Origin: Atherinomorus stipes
Lineage: Eukaryota; Chordata; Actinopteri; Atheriniformes; Atherinidae
Reading direction: 5' to 3'
Assembly (NCBI GenBank): GCA_023101725.1
Contig: JALJCO010010219.1
Span: 124,001 to 188,000, forward strand
Length of the DNA: 64,000 nucleotides
Shown here: positions 46,438-58,165 of the stretch, piece after piece
How the letters are laid out: every line of letters begins with the position of its first letter
Position numbering within the stretch: position 1 is the first letter of the stretch
Notes under the pieces: generated by a model
What the model saw: the letters and a program-made list of their open reading frames with translations, nothing else
Database searches by the model: none
What the model was told of the DNA's origin: nothing
Translations under genes and position numbers: made by a program

Positions 46438-48040
46438 AACTGCAGGAGCGACATGGACACTGCTGGACACAGCTCTGCACCGCCTGTGAAACAGGCTACT
46501 GAGCAGAGAGGAGAAAAACATGCAAAGGCTATTTAAAAAAGAAAAAAAAAAGAAAAAAAAGACATAACAACTAACTATTCCTCTATAAACCAAATCAGGG
46601 TGTCACAAAAATCTAATTATATTTCTTTCTCCTTTTACTTTAGGAAACAGAGTAGACTTTCAAGCACTTGAGTTGGTTTATTTGTCAAAGAGCAAAGAAC
46701 GCTTCAAATCATGCACCCATGATGTCCACTTTCTGGGCCATTTCTTTCTTTGTAACGTAGAGGTTTTATACATTGGCATATGTGCTTAGGCAAATGTATG
46801 ATAGATACAAAGAAACTCTGAGCAACTATGCAGTTGATTTAAATTTTTATTGGTTTTTGTCCTCACAGCCTTCAAGCTCTGAGAAAGGTGACTGTCATGT
46901 ACCTTCTGGCTGCTGTACGGGTGAAGCGAGGACAAATCCTCCCAGTGTAAAAAAAACGACTCTTTTTCTATTCTTTTGCAGGTCTAAAATGTACAGTTAC
47001 CATAGAAACAAAATCGCCGCAATATGGTATATGCAAGGAAAACTCACCACAGTTTCAATGCAACATTTTTTCCCTTTCTAAATGTTCCAGAAAGAATCAG
47101 GCAAGGGTTTGATTGAAGTGTTACTTACTCTAAAAAAAAAAAAAAAAAAAGAGATGCATTTTCAGAATCTATGGTTTGTCTTATTGAAAAACAAATCCAC
47201 ATTGAGTCAAATCCACTTTAATGGAGGCTCACCAACTGCAGGACTAGGGAATACGAGGGGTGGAGGGTTTGTGTTTTTGAAGCACTACCATTGTCAATTT
47301 ATCTGTTGGCTTTACTACGTTGCCTCTTATCCCTCACAACCCTGCAATGTCAGCATTTTTGTTTTCCTTTTTGATTTGTCTTAATTTTCTTTTGTTCCTT
47401 TTTGTTGACTGCTTTGGGTACTTGACACTTTATAATTGTATACATGTGTATATATAGCAGGTGGTGATATGGCATTGGGCCCCTCTTGCTGAGGTGTACT
47501 TACCAATTGCATTTTTCCTCTTAGGCTTGATGTCATATTTCTCACAGAGTGAAGCTTGTGGGTGAACGAAACCAACTGTGTGAATGTTAGATGAAAAAGA
47601 AACATTTAGTCACATATTCGTCCTAAACTTAACACTTGACATGTACAGTTCCTGCCCAAAGGATTAGGAGGTCGAATGAATGAATGTGCTTAACTTTGTG
47701 CAGTTTTTCGGAATCTGTCCTTGTGCGACAAGGCGCGGGTAGCATTTAACCAACCGCAGGTTAAAGAATTGGCAGGGAGCGAGAGTGACAAAGAGTACGA
47801 AGAAGAGATAGATGAGCACCTTTTTTTCTATGTTTGCACAGCTTTACTAAAGATATCCAACAGAGCAAGAGAGTGGTATATTTAAAGGAAGTGGGATTGT
47901 GTCAGGGGAGGGAGTGAGAGGAGGTTTATGTATCATGCTTATTCCAATCTTTTTGCCCTAGGGACCACACAACCGTAAGGCAACCTGTATGATGAAGAGA
48001 GCAATAAATACCTGTCCAAGTTGGGAGGCCAAATAGGAGC
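46438..48040 (+). other. zbtb7a: zbtb7a 3' UTR (inferred, end uncertain)
   Basis: Non-coding, with A-rich (46537-46560, 47131-47149) and U-rich tracts. The first plausible AATAAA is at 48003-48008. Later signals (53296-53301; ATTAAA 54071-54076 with strong GU-rich sequence after it) could extend the UTR to over 7 kb, so the limit given is a guess. Confidence 0.35.
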
Positions 48041-51000
48041 ACAGCTGCAGCTGGTTGATGGGGGAGGGGAACAAGGGAAGGGGAGGGGGATCTCACAATG
48101 TCTGTTGCATTCCAAAAAAATAATCTCCCCCAGCTCAGCCACATTTCCAGGCGGGAGGGGATCAAATCAGGCCTTTTCTCTCCCTCTCTCTGCCTCCGTA
48201 GTCCTCTAATGCCCCCGAACCAGCCTGGAGGGGATATTATTATATTAGAGCCTGGTGTTACTGCAGGGAGGACGCCTGGTGCTGGCAGTTTACCGTGGGA
48301 GTGTTTACATGTACATGTGCTTTGCGTATGTGTGTGTATGTGTTCGTGTGTGTGGCAGCAAGGGTCCCTCTGGCCACATCATCAGTGTGTGAGTCAGCCA
48401 CAGCCTGTTCAAACATGCACCCTGAGCTGCCACCCCCAGCACACTTTCTCTGCCTCACGCACGCACACATGCACACTGGGTTCAGGTATCTTCAGGAGAA
48501 AGAGAAGAAAACATCAGAGCTCACACAGCTGTCTCAATATTGTCTGTGATTCCATACATTTGGATTTGTTAGTCTTAAAAAGTACAAGTCGTCTTACCCC
48601 AAATCCCATTTTTATGTTGTTTTTTTTCCCACACGAGCACAATGAGCCTTTGAGTCAAGACATGTGATCCCCCTCCTCACCCACTTTATTATTTCTGTGG
48701 TGGTGCTGTAGTTGAACCATCAGTCCATTTGCACCTTAATTGGAAAGAGGCAGGTCATGAATGCACTTTGTTACCGGGGTGGGCACTTTCATCAACGAAA
48801 CGGGTACTCTGAAACAAATCAGTTGCAAATGAGATAAATCCTTTTTTCTTTGTTCTGCCCACGATGGTGAAGTTGAGTTCATTATTCAGGTTTTGATGTC
48901 CAAGCGTCCAAAAAATAAGAAAAGAAATCAAACCAGTAATCTATAAGTTTAGATTGCTGCAAGAGAGGCCTGGCGAGTTCACACACACATGTTGGATTTT
49001 GTGACCTAAAAGACTAATCCATGAAACTGAATGCACTTAATAGCTTTTAGTGATTGTGTCTTAAAAGTGAGGGGATAGAAGGAGATAGATGTGGAAGAAA
49101 GGACACTTTGTGTGTCTACATGCATGGTATTTGTGTGTGTGTGTGTGTGTGTGCTGCTGGTTGGCAGGCTGGAGGGTCTCAGGACACAAGCCTGGATAAA
49201 CAAACTTTGCGTCTCCCCCATCTGTTCACCAGCTACTCTCAAACCTACATGTTCTCAGTGGAACTACAGTTATAATGAGTCCACTGTATCACGGAAGCAA
49301 AAAGACCATATTGTTAAACGCATTGGACACTTTGTGTGTTTACTTCAGAGCTCTCCTGATGCAGGTTTGCATTAGTCTTTGTTCGTTGGTCAATGTTAGA
49401 GGTTGCCAATGTCTTGACAGTTTTATTTTCCATTTTTGCCTTTTCATTACAGCAAAGGCAAGGGATGTTGCACAGTTTGACTCCCACTTGCAGACCAGTG
49501 TGAGTTGGGTGATCAAATGTCTGGCTGGTTTGTGATCTTTATGTGTCGTGGTACTTGGCATGAACTGCTTAAACCCACTATGTCTTAATGTGGCAGTTTT
49601 TACCAGATGAGATCTATGAGCCATCTTAATTGGACCTTAAATTCCCTTCTTTTGTGTTTGTTGATCAACCAAAGCTTTCTTGTTTTTAAGTCCACTGCAG
49701 ATAAGACATTGAAAGTATGTCTATAATTTTAATCCGGTGTGGGCCACACGCTGATGCCCGCCTCTTGAATACATATGCAGAAATGTGTGGAAACCTCCAG
49801 ATATTTACTTGAGTTTGCTTCCTCTCACTCTTTGTATTTTTGTGGACAATAGAATCAGAGGTTTAAGGAGGTGGAGCTTGTTCTGTCTACACCCGGCTTT
49901 CTTAAGAATTTGTGCTACAGCTATTTTTTTTTTCCTAACAATTTTACATGGCTGGGTGGTTGTGTGTGTTTTTGCTAGTGTGCGTGTGTTTTGGGGGAGG
50001 GGGGTTTGGGTCGTTGTTTAGGGATGCTGTGCCAGGAGGGTGGGGTCAAAGGGTGCTTGGGTGGGGTTATGGATAAAAGCCTGATAGCACTGGAAATGGT
50101 GCTTTAGCTGAGAGAGCAAAAGTTTGCACTAATGTTAAATGTCCTCGTCCTGCTCATGGGAGGACAGGAGACCTCAGAAAGGCCTGCGAGTTTCCATATA
50201 CACAGAGCTGTGTGGTCAATACTCAATGGTCTCTTAAAGAGTCCATCCAACCCCTCCTTAAAAGTAAATGTGTATAGTATATTAAGAAATATACAGACGT
50301 CCAGCAACAACAGATACCAAAGCAGAAATAAATGGCTTTCATTCACATCACTGGGCATTTTAAGCTACCAATATTACGTTGGATTATCAGAGTTTTATAG
50401 TTTAATCCGAAGGCTCTTGAAGAGATTCTCAGTGTAATAATAAAAGGAAACAAATCATTTTGTTTTTGTATTAAGAGACATTACAAATATACACCATTTA
50501 AACATAGTGAAGCTTCTCTGAAAACATTTGAAATGTTTGAGCTGTGATCTGAAGGCTGTGATATTTTGTTTGAAGGCAACAAGAGTTACTGTTTCTCCAC
50601 TGTTGCTTAAATTTAGAGAATTTTTGTCACACGGTCAGGCGCCTGAACTGATAACTCGTGTTGAAAAATGATTTTTTTTCCGTAAGACTGTTAATGATTT
50701 AGACCTCTGTTGAATTGGGTGATATCGGTTCACTTTCTGAGAAGGTTGAACTGAATTGAAATGATCTCAAGCTGAAACAGACTGTGACTTTGTGGCCTTG
50801 TCTGGGCAGCACTAAGCTTGTTGTGTTTTATGATCCCAGATCGTTGTATTGTGCAGTGTGGGGCTGAGGCTCACTCCCACTATTATTAAGGGCCTCAGTG
50901 TGCCTTAGGGAATGACAAAACCTGTAGCTTTTTGTTCAGTTATTTTTTTTTTATCAGAAACATTTTTCCCACACTTTTGTTTTTTTTGTCATTCTTTTAT

Positions 51001-54000
51001 GAATTGTCCAAACTTAATTTGGCTGACTACTGACATGATTTTTTTTTAGTTGTGCTTGGAAAATGTTTTAAAAATGTGTTTGAATCACTAGTTGTAAGCT
51101 GTGTTATCAGCCTCCATGGCTCCACAACTAGTGTATCCCCAGCCTCAGCCCCAGACCAAGGTTACACTGACACAGGCTACACCGAGGCAGTCTCCAAACT
51201 TCACTGCAAGTATTTTTTTTTTTTTTATCCCCCCAAATTGACCTCGATGTGTTATTTTTCCTGCGCTATCAAATATTTTTACAGACTCTATCTAAGAAGG
51301 TCACAAAACAAAGCATGAGATAGCATGATAATAGTGATAATCAAACAAAGGATGGGGTGACTGTTATGGGGACTAATGGGAGCGGGAGTGAGCTGCTTGC
51401 TTTGCTTCGTCATTTTGCTGCACACCTGATTTTTGGGCGTTTTCCATCAGGCCGTTGATGCACAGCACGCTGAGCGCAGCATATGCAGTACGGCACTATG
51501 CGCAGCGTGGCTCTGGCACTTACACAGACAGCCCTGGGTCCTTCAGAGAGGCAGGCTTCTGTCTGTTTAGCTGCTCTCAGCCAAGAGGGGACAGTTTGCA
51601 CTTTGAGTCTTGTTCAGTCTCTGGGGATACAAAGGTTGGCATACAGGGAAGAGGATTAAACACGGGTGGTTGGGGAAGGCTTAGTGTTGTTTTCAGGGAT
51701 GCATTAAGGAAGCCCAGGTGACGGACTGTTTGCTGAGCAATGGTTCAATGTTGCTTCGCCAAACTAGGAATTGCATGGCCACAATAAGAAATGTAATACA
51801 AAGGAGGTTACCACAGATGTGGGGAAATGCAACAGAGACTGTTGATCTCTTTTGTCTTTATGTAAGTACTACTCAGGTGGAAAATACACTGCTATGCATT
51901 GGGTTTTTTTTGTGTCTGCTCAGTTTATGGTATGTCTAATCTGTCTCTGTGTTACGCTTGTCTTTTCCTGTCTTGTTCATACCAATATTTTATAAAATAG
52001 CTTCCCGAGCAAGATTAAAAAAAAAAAAAAAAAAAAAACATGAACAGCTCCTTCATTGTGAAGTGGCTGTGACCAAACCTTTTTCTCCATCTAATATTGA
52101 TCCAGTCAATTGTTTGTTTGAAGAAAAGAAGCCACTTGGGATTATGTTTTATTCAAACTGTACCATTTTTGAAAGGGGTGGGAAAAGCACAGGGGGGAAG
52201 GGGTTGTATGGTCTCTACTTTCTTCTCCCATCGCTATTCCTCTCTCTAGAGTCAGTCTCCATCTTTGCTGCTGACTGGCCTTTGATCAGAGATCATACAC
52301 CCTCGCAGGGGAACTGACACGGGGGGGGGTGAGCTATAGAGGATGAGATGCTTTCAGTTTATAGTCACCTGAAACCAATTTAAGGATACATTCCGTGATT
52401 TCAAACTGTGATTCCCACTTTTTTTTTGGGCAGGTTTCAAGGATGTGAGTCTGAGGCGGCGAGAGGAAATGTTGACATTTTTGTTTGTCCAGCATCATGA
52501 TCCTGCTACTGTGTAACAGACAGACATGTAGACATATAGCTCAAAAGGCCCCAGTGTAGCGCTATCAAACTGCCTTTTTTTTTTTTTCAGCTTCTGCGAT
52601 TGTAACAAAAGCACTTTGCGAAAGGCCATCCTGAATTTTGTGCGCTTTCATTTTATGGTAATCACCATTATTTGCTTTATTTTGGGGATATTTTTGTCCC
52701 CGTCAATGACTTTTGTTTTTGTTTTCTCAATGCAGATGATTATTTAAATGCAAATATATACACATAAGTAAAAAAAAAAAAAACTTGAATATTTGGTCTC
52801 CACGATGAAGGTGGCTCAAGCTGCCACCTCATCTGGACATAAATGCATCTCTTGTCATACTACCATCAAACGCATCATGCAGCTTACTGCATCGTCATAA
52901 AATTGTGGTGGTGGTAGGAGGGCTGTACAGGATGGACCGCCACATACCCTCGCTCTCTGCTCACTGTCTCAGATCTCGTTGGGGAAAAAGGTCATGTTGA
53001 TCTCATTTCTGGAGACTTTTTATTGAAAAAGAAACCTGTAAAACAGTTGCAAAGCTTTCTGAGAAGGCTGGCTGTCCTGAATGTTAAACATGCAGTGTTG
53101 TATCTACTGCAGACTCTCTGCATTAACACCCTGTTTGTGTGAGGAAAGGCTGGATCTGGTATCCATACAAAGCTTAAACGATTATGAAATGACCATTGCG
53201 CTCATTCGCAAATCAGTACAGAAATGTATTTTGGCCTTAACGTCCGTGACAAAGAAATCATTGCTGCAGTGGAGCGGAAGAAAAATATTGATCATAATAA
53301 ACATTCAATAGTTTAGTAAATGGTCTAACTTGGGAGAAAAGAAATAGGCTACTATTTATTGATTGAGTTGTAACTGTGATCATTACAAATCTTTTAGAGA
53401 TTTTTTTTTTCTGTTCTTTTTTTTCCTTCTTTTCTGATGTACATTTTTTACTAGCAGAATCTGGCCCAGTTCTCAAATGTGGATATTTAAATTTACACTG
53501 AATCACATAAGTCAGAAAACTGCTGTCCCACATGTCTTTGTCTGTTTTTTTTTGTTGTTGTTGTTGTTTTTGTTGTTCTTTTTTGTTTTGTTTTTTGCAT
53601 AACTGTCCACAACCCACTTTGTGCATCACAAGTGTGTCCAAAAGGCAGAATACATGCTCACAGCTGAGTGAATGGGTTGCTGCCACATGAATCATACTGT
53701 AAGTGGACATTTATTCCTACAGAGGGCAGCAGTCTTTTTTCCTCTCATATGATTCAGTGTGGATTTTTAACTTATAACCCCTTTGTTTTCACAATTTTTT
53801 TTTTTTCATTCTTTGCATAGAAGTCTGTCAGTCCATATCTGTTGGAAGCTGCAGGGGGAGGGGCATATTGGTGATTCTTGTGTTCAGAGAATTTGCACTT
53901 TTTGGCAATGAAAAGAAATTGTATTGTATATGAGACCACTAAATCCACACAGTCTAAACCATATAATTCCATTTTGTGTCCTTTTTTTTTGTTCTGTTTT

Positions 54001-54413
54001 CTTCTTTTTTTTATGTATCCAAAAATGTCTGGTATCTGGTTGTCTGGTTTAAAGAATACAAAATCTTTCTATTAAAAACAATGGTTGCAAAGTTTTGTGT
54101 GGATATTTTGGTTTCTGATTAGGAATATGCATCTGTGGAGAGAGTTTTCTATGATGTGTAGAAATAATTCAGTGTGAACTACGGTGCAAACTCGTGTCAA
54201 GTAACCTTGTAAATTGTAGTTACAAGAGTGGTCCAAATAGCAAACACTTTAAATCACAGTAAAATCAACACCAAACATGATTAGTTTTACAAAAGGTATT
54301 TAATCCAATAAAATGTTATTGCCACATAGGATTACATAATTTTGACATATTTATGCCATTTGAACTCCTGTCTTGAGCTGATTATGCTACCTTTTGAAAG
54401 TTCTCCGTTTTCA

Positions 54414-54427
54414 CCAGCAGGTGGCAG
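54414..54427 (+). promoter_or_regulatory. CTCF-like motif
   Basis: CCAGCAGGTGGCAG matches the CTCF core fully. It lies about 8 kb after the zbtb7a stop. Confidence 0.5.
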
Positions 54428-54839
54428 TATTACCACTGCAATCACCATTGGAGTAGGCTGAGACCCCATCCCTGCCATTCACCCACTCCCAACTCTACCA
54501 AGCCTAACAACACAATGTTTACATTTTTGTCTGGTGCATGCACACAAACACTGGAATTCAAATCAAACTTCACATGGACAAAAAAAAACAGGTTAATGTT
54601 GATTCTTGTAGAGGTAGCAGGAATTTCAGCACTGCGTTTTGGCCTGGTAAACGGGTACATCAAGATAACGGCTGTTTAACTTGAAAAGATATTTGTTTTG
54701 AGGTGAGGCTGCCTATGTTATTTCACATCTATTTTAAATTGGATTTGCAGAAGAAGTCCAGAGGCACACCACAACCATAGGCTTGTTGTCACCCTGTCTT
54801 CCTGTTTGTCTCAGCCTGTTCCCCTGAGGCGATCCAACG

Positions 54840-54854
54840 GGGTGACAGAGGTCA
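54840..54854 (+). promoter_or_regulatory. DR3 nuclear-receptor site
   Basis: GGGTGA and AGGTCA are direct repeats of the receptor half-site with a 3-base spacer (CAG), the arrangement preferred by VDR/RXR. Only the motif supports this. Confidence 0.4.
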
Positions 54855-55902
54855 TAGAATAGCTCATTAACCCCACCCCAACAGCTCACACATTGCTGCA
54901 GTCCTCAGGCCCTGCCTGCACGCACACATACACACACTTTATAATGCTCCACTAATAGTAGTTAAGTAGACCTAAGCCCACTCTGTTGGAGTATGCTTTC
55001 AAGGCTGCACCATGAGATATGCATGTAACTTGCTTGTAGTCCTTATAAACAGGGAGTGTAGTCATTCCCTTTATCATTTTCTGAGTAAAAACTACTTTCA
55101 AAACTTGCTATGAAACAAATCCCCACTGAGTTAAAGATGGTTTATTCAGCCTTGTTGAACCTGTTGTCCAGATGTCTACGGGCTCCAGGTCATTAATTGT
55201 TATGTTAGGTATCTAAAACCACAGTGGGGTATGGTGTTATTTTCCATGTTCAGACACCATTGTTGTAGTCAAAACATATTGGATAAGAGGAGTAGCAGCA
55301 CTTCAGGGGCCAGGAGATGCCTAGGAGCAGTTCTAACGTCTCTTGTGATGCTATTCCCTCAGTCTGTGCATGCAAACATGCACAGAATATGTGTGTATGC
55401 ATGTGTGGTTCAATTTAGATGTTTCTCTATACACTTATGCACAAATGTTTAATGCTTTTGGTTGCACACATGAGTGTGCATCATCATTGATACGCACATT
55501 AAACAAGCTCCTTGCTCCCTTCCAGTGAGTGTAAGGAAACATGCAGCCATGTAAAGAAAAACAGCAACACTCACACTTTAGCCTCATTTTCACCACCGCA
55601 CACCCTTCTCCTGGGATGTAAAATGCTCCTGCCTCTGCACACTGTGGGACATGAGTTTCATCCAAACTAGCTGCCGTCCTCAATAAAAACCCACGTGAGC
55701 AATCTCTGCAGTATAGATTTCCAGTTTCTCTCGGGGTATATTTTGTTCTGATCAGGTGTTTAAATTGCTCAATATGAGAATAATTAGGGAGTATGGAAGA
55801 CATGTGTTCTTTCTTATGTTGATAAGGGACATTGACCTTTAACCTGTGCACCCCTGTAGTCCCCCCTCACCACCACACCCCAGTCGTCCCATATGCCCCC
55901 GG

Positions 55903-55967
55903 CCAACACAACCACCCCCCCCCCATCTTTCCTGATGGGAGTTGGGGGGGGGGGTTGGTTGTGTTGG
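55903..55967. repeat. C-tract/G-tract inverted repeat (hairpin)
   Basis: Left arm CCAACACAACC then C10 and ATC; right arm GATGGG, G11, then TTGGTTGTGTTGG. The outer 11 bases pair perfectly, the C and G tracts pair over about 10 bases, and GATG/CATC-type bases close a short loop at 55928-55933. Confidence 0.8.
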
Positions 55968-56065
55968 ACAGACTCGGAGCCTTGCCTCTGGCCATCTCTC
56001 CTCCTCCCCAGAGAACAGAGGACTGAGGTGCCTTTAAACCACTGCGGCAAAACCCCACCAAAACC

Positions 56066-56165
56066 CTGCAGTCATTAATATGCAAAAATGCAAATGAGTA
56101 GGTAATTAAGAGCTGGAGCTCTCTGGAGGCTCTTTGATTGCTAATGAATTCTAATCTGCAAAGAA
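56066..56165 (+). promoter_or_regulatory. candidate enhancer block (octamer/homeodomain-rich)
   Basis: Within 100 bases are TTAATATGCAAA, the POU octamer ATGCAAAT (56088-56095), the homeodomain site TAATTA (56103-56108), and CTAATGAATTCTAAT. The look is that of a conserved developmental enhancer; conservation was not tested. Confidence 0.35.
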
Positions 56166-58059
56166 AGGGGGAGGGGAGGAGAAAAAGAGATGAAAGAAAT
56201 AGAGAAAACAACGAAAAAGATAAGCTTCAACCCGAATTTATTCATAATCATAAGTTTTATATCAGCTTTTAATAACCTGGTGGCTGTGATTTAAATGACT
56301 GGCTCAGGTAACAGAAACAGCGACCGGGTGATACGTGCACGTTACGAATATTTCAGGAAATTTAAATGTATGATAAATATCCTTCATAACATCACTTTAT
56401 AAGAGGGATTTGTTGTATGTGTGTGTGTGTGTGTGTGTGTTTGTCCATTCAACCCCCAGGAAAAGAAGATTATACAGATGATATGAGTATCAATTGGCAG
56501 AAATCTGTTTTCAGCAGACACGTTGGAGTCACCGTGTAGATACAGCTAATTAGAGGAGAACATGACAGGCAGGCAGACACTTCTGACCAGCGGCTATCAA
56601 AGAAAATAGAAGGTCAGATATCTCAACAGTGTGTTCTTTGCTGCAATAGCAGCTGTGAGCTGAAGTAAAGGAGATGTCATTTCATCACTTTTGTGAGCCA
56701 TAACACATCCCCACTTCCACTCTAACTCATTCATCCTGTCACTCTCTCAAACACACACAAGCACACACATGCACACACTGCTGTTATTGTTGTTGCAGTG
56801 CTCCCACGACACCAACAATCTCTGCTTCCCTCCCCCCACACGGGCTCACATCTATCTCCCTTTCACTCCCTCTCTTCCCCCTCCTGTCCTGGGCAGCCCT
56901 GACATGCCTACTTCAATTGATTTAGAGTCAATTCAACCTCTGATCTGATTGTTATCATGTGACTTTTTGCACACCTCCTTCTCGATATATGACTACTGTA
57001 TTACCTTCAGAGAAGGTTTTAGAGTGTTTTACTATTATTTTGACTGTGGCAGACATACTCATCTCTTCTTTGCACTTTCTGTTTAACCCTCTGTCTTTCC
57101 ACCGTCCCATTCATCTCTTGAACCCTTACCCAAAAATCAACCAGCAGCAAAGTCTATCTGCTGTTTTTCTCAGTTGCATGCTCGGGCTGGTGGGCGTTTC
57201 AATTGTCCAGCTTTGTAAACAGGAAGCCGGAGTTCTGTTTAGTGTACCTGAAGCGTGGGTGGCAAAACAGGGGTACCCGTACAACTGCACAAAATGGGAA
57301 TCCAAGATGGTAGGGAGGGGTCCCATAAAATCAGCAGAGAGAACAGAGGAAGGCAGGAAAGCCATTGTGAGATGAGAGCAGACAGAAGCCAAAACCATGT
57401 TGGTTCAGTTTTTCCTTCAGTAAATAGATTGTTGATTTACTTTTGTGTTTGTCTGTCTGTATTGGATCCTGTGTAGTACTGTGGTGTATGGGAGGATTAA
57501 TGTCACAGACAATCCCTCAAACTCATTTTCTTTCTAACTGTGGAGCTTGGTGGGAATTACATTTTGAGGATAAGGGAGAAGGACACTACATTTTACACAG
57601 ACAATGGTCCCATTTGCGATGAAGAGAAATCCGGGTTCATTCTCATTCTGCTCCCTGTTTGAATTCACAAAGCTGTGCTGCTCTAAACTTGTCCCAAAAC
57701 AATTGGTCCTGTTTCACTTACGTTGCCCAACTATCACTGAACAGGAATAGCATAACCTTGAGGATTATTGCCCTCTTAAAATCACCTTCCCCACACCTCA
57801 TTGTTGTTTAACATGGTGGAAGTCTGTGTGAGTTTGGGTGTTTTTCTGCCAGGTGAGCAGTAATAGGCGGAAAAAGCTTGACGGGAGTCAGTTTATCATG
57901 AGCACAGAGAGCACAACAGATAGATTCCCCTCTGTCTCCTCCCCTTCAGCACAGATAGACTCGGAGCATGGGCACTCAGCCAACACTATCAATCTATCCG
58001 CTCCTACCCTCAGCCTCTAACTCTTATTGGAGGACGGCTTCCAAAGGGGCAAGAAAGCA

Positions 58060-58165
58060 TGAATCATAGCCCGGCTATGAGAAGCTGTTATGCCTCTAAA
58101 TACATGTGCTGTGGCTGAAAATCACTCGCCATTAATGACAGTCTGGCAAGTGATTGTTGCAGCCC
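58060..58165 (+). promoter_or_regulatory. candidate enhancer block
   Basis: Unique sequence with GCCATTAATGA (homeodomain), CAAGTGATTG (NK-type) and AACAAAG (SOX-type) in about 100 bases. Support is motif content only. Confidence 0.25.

Noticed and set aside
48098..48667. 189-codon frame after zbtb7a
   Set aside because: Low-complexity Cys/Val stretch from GT repeats, no family resemblance, and no splice or start context.
53258..53710. 150-codon minus-strand frame with poly-Gln/Lys
   Set aside because: The Gln/Lys runs come from a GTT/T-rich tract on the + strand, typical of a 3' UTR or intergenic DNA.
55435..55851. 138-codon minus-strand frame
   Set aside because: No recognisable domain and no conserved-looking block; lengths of this order arise by chance in 64 kb.
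56959..57375. 138-codon frame downstream of zbtb7a
   Set aside because: Composition looks random, no promoter or splice signals and no match to a known family.
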